NCBI GenBank assembly: GCA_964512045.1
Contig: CAZEJK010000066.1
Span: 1-23,687 of the forward strand
Direction of reading: 5' to 3'
Source: CAZEJK01 sp964512045
Lineage (GTDB): Bacteria; Acidobacteriota; Thermoanaerobaculia; Thermoanaerobaculales; Sulfomarinibacteraceae
DNA length: 23,687 bases
Shown: piece after piece, positions 15,481 through 23,687 of the stretch
Numbering within the stretch: the stretch's first letter is position 1
How the letters are laid out: every line of letters begins with the position of its first letter
Notes under the pieces: model-generated
Seen by the model: only the letters and a program-made list of their open reading frames with translations
What the model was told of the DNA's origin: nothing
Database searches by the model: none
Made by a program: the position numbers and the translations under genes

Positions 15481-18400
15481 GGCACCGGTGCTGGACCGCT
15501 GTAGTCGTTTCCGCTTGCGCCGGCGGATGCCGTGGACCGTCCTGGCGATCGCCGTGGCTCTGATCACGCAGAGTGCCGCTTCTGTTGCTGTCGCCCAGAT
15601 CGCACATGTGCGCACCATCACGCTCGATGATGGCCTCCCAAGCTCCGAGGTTCACGATGTCGCCCAGGGGCCCGATGGACGGATCTGGCTCGCGACCAGG
15701 AGCGGCCTTGCTGTGTTTGACGGTGTCGACTGGCACGTTGTACCTCAACCGGAGCCGCTAAGCGACGCCGCCTCCACCTTCACCCAGGTCGAGGCGGCGA
15801 GCTCAGGAGACATCTGGGTCGCCTCCCCGCATGCACGCATCCCACTCTACTCCTTCGACGGCTCCGACTGGACTCGCAGCGCTCCGTTCTGGTGCACCAT
15901 CGACTCTCCGGTCATGGTCACGGCCCTCTCGCTCCTGGAGCACACCGACGGCTCGTTCGTCGCGCTCGGAACGCCGAACGCCGGCATCGGCATCTGGAAC
16001 GGCGCAGCCTGGACGATAGTCGGAGACGATGCCGGGCTCGACCCAGGTCCGATTCAAAGCATCGTAGCCCACGGTGACCGGTGGATCTTCGCTACCGAGG
16101 CAGCGCTGTACTGGCTGACTCCGGACGGCACGGTGACACCCTGGGAGGTGGAGGTCCCGGGCGATATCCTCACGTTCGCGCTGCTGGATCGAAGCTCTCG
16201 ATCCCGGGGGCAGCCTCCGCTGCGAGCTCTCACCAGGCACGCCATCCTGGACGTTCGGAACGATGCTGTTGACGTGATCCTCGACGGGCTCGACCTGGTC
16301 ACGAATCATGGATCGCTCGTGGTCCTGCACGACGGTACGACCGTGGCGGCAGACCCTCGCACCGTCATTGAGGTGCCGGTGGAGGGGCAACCGCCGAGGA
16401 CGCTCACTCCCGGTGATGGCCTCGCTGGGATGGGTGCTCTCTCGCTCTTCGAGGACCGGCAGAACAGCCTGTGGATCGCGGGTCGTCGTGGAGCGACCGT
16501 GGTGCTGTCGCGCCGTTTTGTCACATACCGAGCAGAGCACGGGCTCCTCGAGAACGAGGTCACAGCCGTTGCCGAGCTCCCGGACGGCGCATTGCTCCTC
16601 GGGCACAACACCGGCATCACCATTCTCGAGAACGATCAGGCTACAACGCACCCGGTCACCAGCCGGCTCGAATCCGACAACCTGACGTGTCGAATCCTCG
16701 AGATCACACGACCGTCCGAAACGGACGGGTCGGTGTGGTTGGCAGCCTCGAATGCAGGCCTCTTGCAGCTCACTGCAGACCGTACACTGCGGACGATCGC
16801 GGAGCCGGGATCGGCTGTCAACACAGCGGTCCGTGACCCTGAAGGGACGTTGTGGTGGGCAGGACGCCGTATTTGGCGCCTGAGCTCGACCGGCGACATC
16901 ACGCAGGCAACCTCAGCACCACACCCTCCGGTGCGACGTCTCATACCCGTTCCGGACGGCCAGATGCTCGTGGCGACGACCGAGGGACTTTTCACTCTGG
17001 ATGTCGAGGGGCGACTGCGGGCAATCCAGGCCGCTGATGTTCCTGGCGCCAGCAGCGTCTACTGCGTGCATTTTGGTGAGGAGACCACTCTGGTCGGCAC
17101 TGACGCCGGAGTGTTCCAGCTCAGCGGTGGCCGTCTGATCCGTCCCGCGGCTCCTCTGAGTGATCTCTCCCGACCAGTGTTCACGATCAGCGAAGGTCCG
17201 CGGAGCGCTCTCTGGCTCGGCACCGACGACGGCGTCTATGTGCTCGACCCTACCCACGCCGAGTCGCTTCGACACCTCACCACTCCGCAAGGGCTTGCAG
17301 GTCGAGAGGTCAACCGAGACGCTCTGTTTGTCGACAGCCAGCAGCAGCTCTGGATCGGGACCGATGGTGGCGTGTCGTTGTATCGGCCGCGATACGACGA
17401 GCGCGTTCCGCTCCCCACCGTCACGCTCCTCGCAACAGATGTCGATGGCACGCTGATCGACTCTCAGAAGCCTCGATCGCTTCCTCCTGCGGCGAACACT
17501 GTCATCTTTCGTTTCCTCGCCACGTCGTTTGCGGACTGGGGCCGGGTTCGATGCCGAGCTCGTCTCGACGGCTTCGACGGCCAGTGGTCCGAACCACTTC
17601 CCCCGAGCCAGCGATGGGTGCGATACACCAACCTTCCACCTGGCCGCTACAAGTTTCACGTGCAGGCTTCGGGCAGCAGCGGACAGTGGACCGCACCCGT
17701 CAGCTCGGCCTGGCTCACGATCCGTGGCCCCGTCAGCCAACAGTGGTGGTTCGCCCCCGCCCTCATGCTCGCGCTGACCGCCCTGGTCGGTCTCATGACA
17801 CTGGCCGGCACCCGCTGGCGGTACGCTCGGAGGTTAGAGACCGAGGTTGCAGTGCGTCGCGCTGCGGAGGCTGCACTGGACAGCAGCCGGGCGAGCTTCG
17901 CTGGTCTGGTGGAGCAGAACACCAACGGCATCCTGGTGACCGACGAGCACGGAACCATCGTGTTCGCGAACCCGGCTGCGTCCTCCCTGCTGACCGCCAG
18001 CGGTGAAGACCTGACAGGCACGATCCTTTCCCCACACCCCGCTGCCGGTCAGCGCCCCCTCCGCCACCTGGTCACCGGCCACGACAGCGGTGAGCGCCAC
18101 CTCGAGCTGAGCGCCCGCCACATCGACTGGCACGGCGCCCCCCGCACCCTGGTCACCGTTCGGGATATCACTGACCAGACCCGGGCCGAGCAGGCTCTGC
18201 GCGCCAGCGAGGAGCGTTACCGCAACCTCTTCGAGCGCAACCTCGCCGGCGTCTTCCGATCCACAGTTGCCGGCCAGATCCTGGAGTGCAACCCGGCGTT
18301 CGCGCGGATCTACGGGTACGAGTCGGTGGTTGAAGCGACGCAAACGCCGGCGATCGCGTTCTACCCGACTCCAGACGACCGCGACGCGATGCTGCAACGC

Positions 18401-19672
18401 TTGCGCGCTGCCGGCGGACGGCTCGTCAACGTGCGCAGGCGGGGACGCAGACGCGACGGCACGACGCTAGAGATCCTCGAGAACGTCGCGTTGGTCGAGG
18501 ATGACGCCGGCGAGCTGACCCGCCTTGAAGGCACCCTGTTCGACGTCACCGATCTCAGGAAGCTCGAGGAACAGCTGTTCCACGCGCAGAAGATGGAGGC
18601 CGTCGGGCGGCTCGCCGGAGGCCTCGCCCACGACTTCAACAACGTCCTGCAAGCGTTTCAGGGAGTCAGCGAGCAGCTCCGAGGCGAGGGGATGGATCCG
18701 GGCCGACGAGCCGACGCGATCGATGAGCTCGATACCCTGATTCGCCGCGGAGCGGCGCTCACCCGTCAACTGCTGCTGTTCTCACGCAGAGAGCCGGCTC
18801 ACATGGAGCCGCTCGATCTCAACGAGGTGACACGAAGCTCGAGCCAGCTGCTCCGCCGGTTACTTCCAGAGCGGATCACGCTCCACATCCAGCTTGCTCC
18901 ACTCCCGATGCCGGTTCAGGGCGATCACGGCCAGCTCGAGCAGGTGATATTGAACCTGGCCGTCAACGCCGCTGACGCGATCGGCAGCAACGGAGCCATC
19001 ACCATCCGGGCACGGCCCGACGATACCGAGGCCGTCCTGGAGGTTATCGATACGGGATGTGGAATCCCACAGGAGGAGCTGGAGCTGGTGTTCGAGCCGT
19101 TCTTCACCACGAAGCCGCGCGGCGAAGGCACCGGCCTCGGTCTTGCCGTGGTGGATGGGATCGTCCGGCTGCATGGCGGCAGCGTGACCCTGGAGAGCGC
19201 GACCGGCGAAGGGACTCGAGTTGCAGTGCGCATCCCGATATGGGAGGGCAACGTGCAGCAGGTCTCGCACGAGCCCTCCGACGAGAGCGTGACCGCACCC
19301 CCCGAGCATCCCACCGTGCTGATCGTCGAGGATGATGACGGAGCCCGCGTGGCGTTCGAACGCCTCGTCAGCAAGCTGGGCTACAATCCGCGCTCCGCCG
19401 CGTGCCTCGCTGCGGCACGTGAGATTCTCGAGCGGGAGCAGATCGACCTCGTACTCACCGATCTCCTCCTCCCGGACGGTCATGGCGGCGACCTCGTGGC
19501 GGAGCTTGCCGCAACCCGTCCAGACATGCCGATCGTGTGCATGTCGGGCTACCCAGATCAGCCGGTCCCTGCTGTCGCAAACGGCCAGCAACCGCTCCTG
19601 CTCATGAAGCCGTTCACGTCGGCTGTCCTGGCAAAGGCCCTGCGCGGCGCGCTCGGCGGCAACGTCCGCTGA
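15479..19672 (+). CDS. Hybrid sensor histidine kinase with periplasmic propeller, PAS domains and C-terminal receiver
   Basis: Inner-membrane sensor of 1397 residues; numbering is from ATG 15479. The signal anchor is 17-40. Residues about 45-640 are repeated propeller blades of the two-component-regulator type (for example GPDGRIWLATRSGL and TDGGVSLY). A Y_Y_Y-like beta domain is at 665-748 (VIFRFLATSFADW, RVRCRARLDGFDGQWSEP) and a membrane helix at 756-777. Two PAS domains lie at about 805-905 and 915-1025. The dimerisation helix has phosphoacceptor H1051 (GLAHDFNN). The ATPase has LNLAVNAADAIG (1158-1169), DTGCGIP (1191-1197) and TGLGLAVVDGI (1218-1228). The receiver has acidic VEDDD (1283-1287), phosphosite D1328 (VLTDLLLP) and K1377 (MKPF). 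There is no DNA-binding output, so a separate regulator is expected. Alternative starts are ATG 15410 and GTG 15488. Propeller kinases often sense glycans, but the ligand here is unknown. Confidence 0.92.
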   Translation: MAPVLDRCSRFRLRRRMPWTVLAIAVALITQSAASVAVAQIAHVRTITLDDGLPSSEVHDVAQGPDGRIWLATRSGLAVFDGVDWHVVPQPEPLSDAASTFTQVEAASSGDIWVASPHARIPLYSFDGSDWTRSAPFWCTIDSPVMVTALSLLEHTDGSFVALGTPNAGIGIWNGAAWTIVGDDAGLDPGPIQSIVAHGDRWIFATEAALYWLTPDGTVTPWEVEVPGDILTFALLDRSSRSRGQPPLRALTRHAILDVRNDAVDVILDGLDLVTNHGSLVVLHDGTTVAADPRTVIEVPVEGQPPRTLTPGDGLAGMGALSLFEDRQNSLWIAGRRGATVVLSRRFVTYRAEHGLLENEVTAVAELPDGALLLGHNTGITILENDQATTHPVTSRLESDNLTCRILEITRPSETDGSVWLAASNAGLLQLTADRTLRTIAEPGSAVNTAVRDPEGTLWWAGRRIWRLSSTGDITQATSAPHPPVRRLIPVPDGQMLVATTEGLFTLDVEGRLRAIQAADVPGASSVYCVHFGEETTLVGTDAGVFQLSGGRLIRPAAPLSDLSRPVFTISEGPRSALWLGTDDGVYVLDPTHAESLRHLTTPQGLAGREVNRDALFVDSQQQLWIGTDGGVSLYRPRYDERVPLPTVTLLATDVDGTLIDSQKPRSLPPAANTVIFRFLATSFADWGRVRCRARLDGFDGQWSEPLPPSQRWVRYTNLPPGRYKFHVQASGSSGQWTAPVSSAWLTIRGPVSQQWWFAPALMLALTALVGLMTLAGTRWRYARRLETEVAVRRAAEAALDSSRASFAGLVEQNTNGILVTDEHGTIVFANPAASSLLTASGEDLTGTILSPHPAAGQRPLRHLVTGHDSGERHLELSARHIDWHGAPRTLVTVRDITDQTRAEQALRASEERYRNLFERNLAGVFRSTVAGQILECNPAFARIYGYESVVEATQTPAIAFYPTPDDRDAMLQRLRAAGGRLVNVRRRGRRRDGTTLEILENVALVEDDAGELTRLEGTLFDVTDLRKLEEQLFHAQKMEAVGRLAGGLAHDFNNVLQAFQGVSEQLRGEGMDPGRRADAIDELDTLIRRGAALTRQLLLFSRREPAHMEPLDLNEVTRSSSQLLRRLLPERITLHIQLAPLPMPVQGDHGQLEQVILNLAVNAADAIGSNGAITIRARPDDTEAVLEVIDTGCGIPQEELELVFEPFFTTKPRGEGTGLGLAVVDGIVRLHGGSVTLESATGEGTRVAVRIPIWEGNVQQVSHEPSDESVTAPPEHPTVLIVEDDDGARVAFERLVSKLGYNPRSAACLAAAREILEREQIDLVLTDLLLPDGHGGDLVAELAATRPDMPIVCMSGYPDQPVPAVANGQQPLLLMKPFTSAVLAKALRGALGGNVR

Positions 19673-19697
19673 CCTCGCGCTGGCGGGGTCGACACGC

Positions 19698-19703
19698 TAC
19701 CAT
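19698..19703 (+). promoter_or_regulatory. Putative -10 box TACCAT, leaderless spacing
   Basis: TACCAT is followed by seven bases and then the ATG at 19711, with no Shine-Dalgarno in between. This is the layout of a leaderless transcript as known from high-GC Gram-positive bacteria. No clear -35 is present. Confidence 0.4.
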
Positions 19704-19710
19704 CACTCCA

Positions 19711-21725
19711 ATGACCGGAAGACACCGTGGCGGTATCGTCTTCGGGTGGGTCGTTCTCACGGCGATCGGCATCTCTGCTGGAGTCGTGCTCACCACCTAC
19801 GGCTGGTACTCCGCGCTCAATGCGACCGTTCCCCTCCTCATCGGGCTCCTGTGGATCTCGGTGTTCACGGTGGCCTGTTGGGGTGCCGGCACCCTCGGGA
19901 TCCGGCGTTGGCTGAGCGACGATGAGTACGACCTCGAGAGCATCGTTCTCGTCGGTGTCGCCGGTGCAGGTGTCCTGGCAGCCACCACCGCTCTGCTCGC
20001 AGTCCTCCATCTTCTCTATCCCCTGACTCTGATGGGTGCTCTGGCGGTCTGGAGCTGTATCGGGGCTCTGCGGATATACCGATGCCGAGACGATCGAAGA
20101 CTCCCGTCCCTGCCACCGAAGGCACTCCTCTGGACGTTGCTGCTGGGCCTGGCTGCAGGTCTCGGCTTCGCTGCTGCCACCACGATGGCGCCGTTTTACG
20201 ATCAGTGGCACTACACGCTCGGCTTCCCATACCAGTGGTTGCACCACGGCACCATCGTGACGTTCCCGAACCATGCCTACTCGTTCTTCCCCGCGAACAT
20301 GGGGCTGCTGTACACCTACGCTCTCGCCGGCCCCGGAGGCTGGGCCGCTCAGCTGATCCACTGGTGGATGGCGTTCGCCGCGGCACTGACCGCCGCCGTC
20401 ATTGCGCGTCGGCTCGGGGCAGGCTCGGCGGGTCAGCTCGTCGCTGCGGCGGTTTTCTTCGTGACTCCGAGCGTGGTCCAGCTGAGCGCACTGGCCGGCA
20501 CCGACCTGGGCATCGCCGCCTTTGCTGGCGCCGCCGTCATCTCGCTTCTCAAGCGTGCAGATGCGCCAGATCAAGCTCGTGTCTGGTCTGCCTGGTGCGG
20601 TGTGTTCGCGGGCCTTGCCGCGGGCTGCAAGTACCTTGCGCTCGCCACCGTGGTGGTCCCTCTCGGCCTCCTCCTGCTCGCACTGCTCTTGCGGCCGTTC
20701 TCCTTTCACCGACGCGCCACGGCCGTGTCCCAGCTAGTGATCTTCGCACTGGCGGCGGGTCTCACGGTCGCACCGTGGCTCGCTCGCAACGCCATCAGCA
20801 TCGGCAACCCGGTCCATCCGTACTTCGCGTCCTGGTTCTCCGCTGGAGACCAGGTCGTCTCTCCGCCGGACGACGTCGCTCGCGAGATCGGCTCGTTCGA
20901 GCTGAGCTGGAGATCGCTGCGCGACGCTGCAACGCTCAGCACCTTCACACCCCGTGGGCACGCCGGTTCGCTCGGTCCTGTCCACNNNNNNNNNNCCACC
21001 TGCTCCTGCTGCCGGCCGGGCTGCTGTGGCTGGTGGCGCACCGCAGGCGACCGGGGGCTCTCGCCGTGGGAGGGTTCATCGTGCTCTCGATCGCAGCATG
21101 GACGGCCGGCCCGACCTTGGGACGGTACCTGCTCCCGACGCTCGTCGTCACATCCGCCGTTGCCGGCGCTGTCTTCAGCGGTGTCATGCTCCGGTTGCAC
21201 CCGTCCGCCGGTGGCGCTCTCTCGTTCGTCCTCGCCACGTTACTCCTCGCCAACTGCAACCCGTTACTCGGCGAGCACCTTGCCGATCAGCTCTCCTGCT
21301 TCGCCGGTGCACGCACCACCCAGGACTATCTCGAAGAAGGTTGCACGCAGCTCCAGGCGTTCTCTGCCGCCAATAGATCGCTACCGCAGGACGCCCACGT
21401 TCTTCTCATCGGCGAGCCCCGTCCGTACGGCCTCGACCGGAGTGTCTCACTCGACGGGCCGTTCGAGACACCGTCGCTGGTCACGCTTACCACTTCCTCG
21501 AGCACAGCACACGAGATGGCCCGAAAACTGGCCGAGCACGGGGTCACCCACCTTCTCTGGAACAGCGCCGAGGCGACACGACTCGCTCGCGCGAACGGTC
21601 GAGAGCACTACCTGCAGTTCGCCTCCAGCGAGGAGTCGCGACGCTTCGAGCGGTTTCTCGCGGAGCACTCCGAGACCATCGTGCGCGGTGCGTGGTGGGA
21701 GGTTCGCCGATTGCGCGCACCGTAA
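19711..21725 (+). CDS. Multi-pass GT-C-like membrane glycosyltransferase, interrupted by an assembly gap
   Basis: Predicted integral-membrane sugar transferase of the RgtA/ArnT/PMT-like group, using polyprenyl-phosphate sugars as donors. The first part (19711-20985, 425 residues) has about ten helices and the acidic loop motif FYDQWHY (D164, H167), in the position of the catalytic aspartate in this superfamily. After ten Ns the frame changes and continues HLLLLPAGLLWLVAHRRRPG to the TAA at 21723-21725. That part has four more helices and a soluble C-terminal domain of about 150 residues. Both sides of the gap carry CCAC; merging them gives a continuous frame (GPVHLLLLPAG) and a 666-residue protein of normal size. 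The break is therefore most likely an assembly artefact and not a mutation. The stop lies inside a 15-base repeat. The start is ATG 19711, 38 bases after the kinase stop. Confidence 0.75.
20986..20995. other. Scaffold gap (10 N)
   Basis: Ten undetermined bases inside the GT-C-like gene. CCAC ends the left side (20982-20985) and begins the right side (20996-20999). This suggests two contigs with a short true overlap that were joined with a placeholder of Ns. Confidence 0.95.
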
Positions 21726-21736
21726 GGGCTCGCGCA
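21722..21736. repeat. Second copy of 15-mer GTAAGGGCTCGCGCA
   Basis: Identical to 12384-12398, the left edge of the palindromic segment in mnhB. The following bases (TAAGAGCACTCGCCGGCG) are only loosely similar to those in mnhB, so this looks like a partial or degraded copy. It supplies the TAA stop of the GT-C-like gene and lies 20 bases beyond the convergent GT2 stop. Confidence 0.65.
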
Positions 21737-21755
21737 TAAGAGCACTCGCCGGCGA

Positions 21756-22664
21756 TCAGCTCCGCTTGTCGATCATATCGGCGAGCAGACCGAACAGCGC
21801 GGTATTCATGGCAAAGAGCAGCAGTATGATCGTCTTGTCGGTCAGGTTCTCGAGCACGATGGCGTCGTAGGCGAGGCTGCCACAGAACAGCAGCGCAAGA
21901 ACGACGACCAGGGGCACGAGCACACGCAGCGGGGCGAAGTACATCCCCGTGCGCACGATGAGCTGAATGAACCGTACGGTGTCGGCGAGTGGCTGGATCT
22001 TTGACCGGCCGATCCGAGCAGCGTAGGTGATTGGCACGAAGCGCACGATCAGACGGCTCCGCATCATGGCAACGGTCAACGTCGTGGTCAACGAGAACCC
22101 ATCCGGAAGGACGCGCGCAAACCGCTCGAACTCTCGCTTCCGGAACACCCTGAGCCCCGAGTTCATATCAGGGATCCGCCGGCCCACCAGCCAGGAGCAG
22201 TGGGCCTTCAGAACCCGCTTGGCCAGTTGCCGCGCGAGCGCCTGCTCGCTCTGATCGTCGGTCCGCGCGCCAACGACCATGTCGGCTGTCCGCATTGCTC
22301 CGACCATCTCTGGGATGCGCTCGCACGGGTATGTTCCGTCGGCATCGATGATGACGATCAGCTCTGTCGAGGCGCAGCGAACACCCGTCTTGATGGCGGC
22401 ACCGTATCCGAGGTTGGTCTCGTGGTGGACAACGGTCAGCCGAGGCAGCGATCCATCGGCCACCAGCTGGTCCAGGATTGCGGTCGATCCGTCGCTGGAC
22501 CCGTCGTCGACGACCACGAGATCGGATGCCACCTCGGCCGTCACCTCGGCAAGCGCGCGAAGCGTCGTCTCGATGGCCCCGGCCTCGTTGAAGCACGGCA
22601 CAACCACCGTGAACCTCTCGAGCATCCCCCGGCCCGCTGCCTGCTCACTGGTCTGCTCCGACAC
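21756..22664 (-). CDS. Family 2 glycosyltransferase, dolichyl-phosphate-sugar-synthase-like, with two C-terminal membrane helices
   Basis: Transfers a sugar from a nucleotide donor, most likely to a polyprenyl phosphate at the inner face of the membrane. Of 302 residues, the GT-A domain shows VVPCFNEAGAIE (21-32), VVDDGSSDGST (51-61), NLGYGAAIKTG (84-94), the metal-binding DADGTYP (107-113) and MNSGLRVFRK (167-176). Helices at about 246-268 and 278-296 anchor it. This is the plan of DPM1/GtrB-type enzymes. GTG 22664 is preferred because GGGGAGG lies four bases upstream; GTG 22679 and ATG 22625 are alternatives. It is the last gene of a minus-strand set behind a GtrA-family gene, the usual partner of such an enzyme. 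Confidence 0.9.
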   Translation of the reverse strand: MSEQTSEQAAGRGMLERFTVVVPCFNEAGAIETTLRALAEVTAEVASDLVVVDDGSSDGSTAILDQLVADGSLPRLTVVHHETNLGYGAAIKTGVRCASTELIVIIDADGTYPCERIPEMVGAMRTADMVVGARTDDQSEQALARQLAKRVLKAHCSWLVGRRIPDMNSGLRVFRKREFERFARVLPDGFSLTTTLTVAMMRSRLIVRFVPITYAARIGRSKIQPLADTVRFIQLIVRTGMYFAPLRVLVPLVVVLALLFCGSLAYDAIVLENLTDKTIILLLFAMNTALFGLLADMIDKRS

Positions 22665-22690
22665 ATCGCCTCCCCGCACCTACCGAGGCC

Positions 22691-22696
22691 ATTATG
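22691..22696 (-). promoter_or_regulatory. Putative -10 box CATAAT for the GT2 gene
   Basis: CATAAT on the minus strand lies 26 bases before GTG 22664, in the 53 bases between the gtrA-like stop and the GT2 start. It would give a short leader carrying GGGGAGG and allow separate expression from the upstream pair. There is no clear -35. Confidence 0.35.
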
Positions 22697-22717
22697 ACAG
22701 GGCCGTTCCTCTCACCA

Positions 22718-23116
22718 TCACGACCGATCGGCGAAGACGACTGCTGTGTAGTAGATGAACTTGGAGACGAAGGACACTGCGAGGACTGCGACGACAGCCA
22801 CGACATAGCCCACGCCGATGACGCTGTGAACCACCAGAAAGGCGACGTACTCGGCACAGCGAAACCCCAACGACGATACGGCGAACAGCACAATCTGCCG
22901 GCGCATTGATCCGCCGACTCCCGGAAAAATGAAGTACCGACACGATGCGAAGGTGAACACGAACACGGTCACCAGTGCCACCGCGAATGCCAGCTCCTCA
23001 GACACTCCGAGCAGCTCGTGCATGCTCACCGTGATGCTCAGATTGAGTGCGAACGCCAGACCCCCGGTGACGGCAAACCGGACAAGTCGCGACCACAGGG
23101 TGAGAGCGGTCCTCAC
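22718..23116 (-). CDS. GtrA family membrane protein
   Basis: 132-residue protein with four hydrophobic helices (about 10-30, 42-60, 75-97 and 100-125), the size and plan of the GtrA/DPMS_flippase family. Signatures are VRFAVTGGLAFALNLSIT (12-29), FVFTFASCRYFIFPG (52-66) and VSFVSKFIYYTAVVF (114-128). The family is thought to move polyprenyl-phosphate-linked sugars across the membrane or assist their synthase. The GTG 23116 start overlaps the stop of the methyltransferase by four bases (GTGA) and gives the typical N-terminus; longer frames only read through the neighbour. Followed by the GT2 gene, it fits a gtrA-gtrB-type pair. Confidence 0.88.
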   Translation of the reverse strand: MRTALTLWSRLVRFAVTGGLAFALNLSITVSMHELLGVSEELAFAVALVTVFVFTFASCRYFIFPGVGGSMRRQIVLFAVSSLGFRCAEYVAFLVVHSVIGVGYVVAVVAVLAVSFVSKFIYYTAVVFADRS

Positions 23117-23687
23117 CGGGTCGGCCCTTCCGGGCGCTGGCCCGAGACCACGAGGTTCCAGCTCACCCGACCCAACAGCGGCAGACACCATCGCTCCAAG
23201 AGTCGATCGCTCCGGCACAAAAGCCCGGCAAGCGGCGCAAAGAGCCACGTCGGCCGCAGCGGCACCTCGGCAAATGGCGGCGAAAAAACGCCTTGCGGCC
23301 TCACCGAGATCTGACCGAGCCCGGCCTGTCCAAACATCGTGACAAGCCGCGCCCGTGACAGTTGGTCCTGATCGTCCGAGTACGCACGATCAAAGCGTGA
23401 CCGAAGCCTGCGCGCAAGCGACACGAACGGGTTCCCGGGGTGCGGCTCGTTCGCCACAACCCAGCCTCCAGGGACCACCCGTTCTGCGAGACGGGTCAGC
23501 GCGGCCACGGGATCGGAAAGGTGGTGGAGGACACCGATCATCACCACGAGTTCGAATGACTCGGCGGACGGCAGATCCCGCCACGAGCACGCCACGAACT
23601 CCGCACCTGGACGGCTGTTCAGTCGCCGCGCGTGCGCGATGAGGACCTCGGAGTGGTCGACGCCGAGATACCGCTGGTAGCAGCCTT
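23113..23687 (-). CDS. Class I SAM-dependent methyltransferase (C-terminal part, cut by window edge)
   Basis: The last 190 residues or so of a Rossmann-fold methyltransferase. The N-terminus, including the first SAM-binding glycine motif, lies beyond the window. Visible are YLGVDHSEVLIAHAR (motif II, acidic residue for the SAM ribose), FVACSWRDLP (motif III region), FELVVMIGVLHHLSDPVAAL (motif IV, methyltransferase_11/25 type) and VVPGGWVVANEPHPGNPF. A C-terminal region with LRPTWLFAPLAGLL might touch the membrane. It overlaps the gtrA-like gene by four bases, which suggests a shared role in envelope glycan or lipid-linked sugar modification. The substrate is unknown. Confidence 0.85.
   Translation of the reverse strand, partial: GCYQRYLGVDHSEVLIAHARRLNSRPGAEFVACSWRDLPSAESFELVVMIGVLHHLSDPVAALTRLAERVVPGGWVVANEPHPGNPFVSLARRLRSRFDRAYSDDQDQLSRARLVTMFGQAGLGQISVRPQGVFSPPFAEVPLRPTWLFAPLAGLLCRSDRLLERWCLPLLGRVSWNLVVSGQRPEGPTR

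Noticed and set aside
20082..21725. A separate 547-residue gene in the second frame, starting well before the gap
   Set aside because: Upstream of the gap this frame is a shadow of the membrane protein in the other frame. Only the part after the gap is real, as the continuation of the same gene.

Overview
The window is a high-GC bacterial chromosome segment. It probably comes from a draft or metagenome assembly, because it carries a 10-N scaffold gap at 20986-20995. Coding is dense, with several 4-base ATGA/GTGA overlaps and purK placed before purE. Some starts sit very close to TANNNT-type -10 boxes. These traits fit an Actinomycetota-like high-GC lineage, but no marker gene settles the phylum. 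I see no rRNA, tRNA, CRISPR array or intact insertion sequence.

Left part (1-7.7 kb): the 5' portion of a DEAD-box RNA helicase (minus) and a roughly 520-bp intergenic stretch. Then come an aldo/keto reductase and the purine pair purK-purE (plus). Facing them is a minus-strand pair, dinB (DNA polymerase IV) coupled by a GTGA overlap to a secreted family-10 glycoside hydrolase. A short receiver-domain protein that lacks its N-terminal strand and acidic pair follows on the plus strand.

Middle (7.7-15.3 kb): a decayed GxxExxY (PD-(D/E)XK-like) gene lies inside a 388-bp cassette bounded by 32-bp inverted repeats. Next, on the minus strand, is a PflX-like radical SAM protein that has lost the first cysteine of its CxxxCxxC motif. 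It is followed by a complete mrp/mnh multisubunit Na+/H+ antiporter operon, transcribed right to left as mnhABCDEFG, with a 4-base overlap at every junction. The 3' end of mnhB carries about 60 extra codons in a palindrome-rich segment, which looks like a dispersed repeat read as coding sequence. The edge of this repeat recurs as a 15-mer at 21.72 kb.

Right part (15.4-23.7 kb): a large hybrid sensor kinase (periplasmic propeller, Y_Y_Y domain, membrane helix, two PAS domains, kinase core, receiver) is followed by a multi-pass GT-C-like glycosyltransferase that contains the scaffold gap. Convergent to these is a minus-strand set: a SAM methyltransferase (cut by the window edge), a GtrA-family membrane protein and a family-2 glycosyltransferase with two C-terminal membrane helices. 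Together they suggest polyprenyl-phosphate-sugar synthesis, flipping and transfer to envelope glycans.
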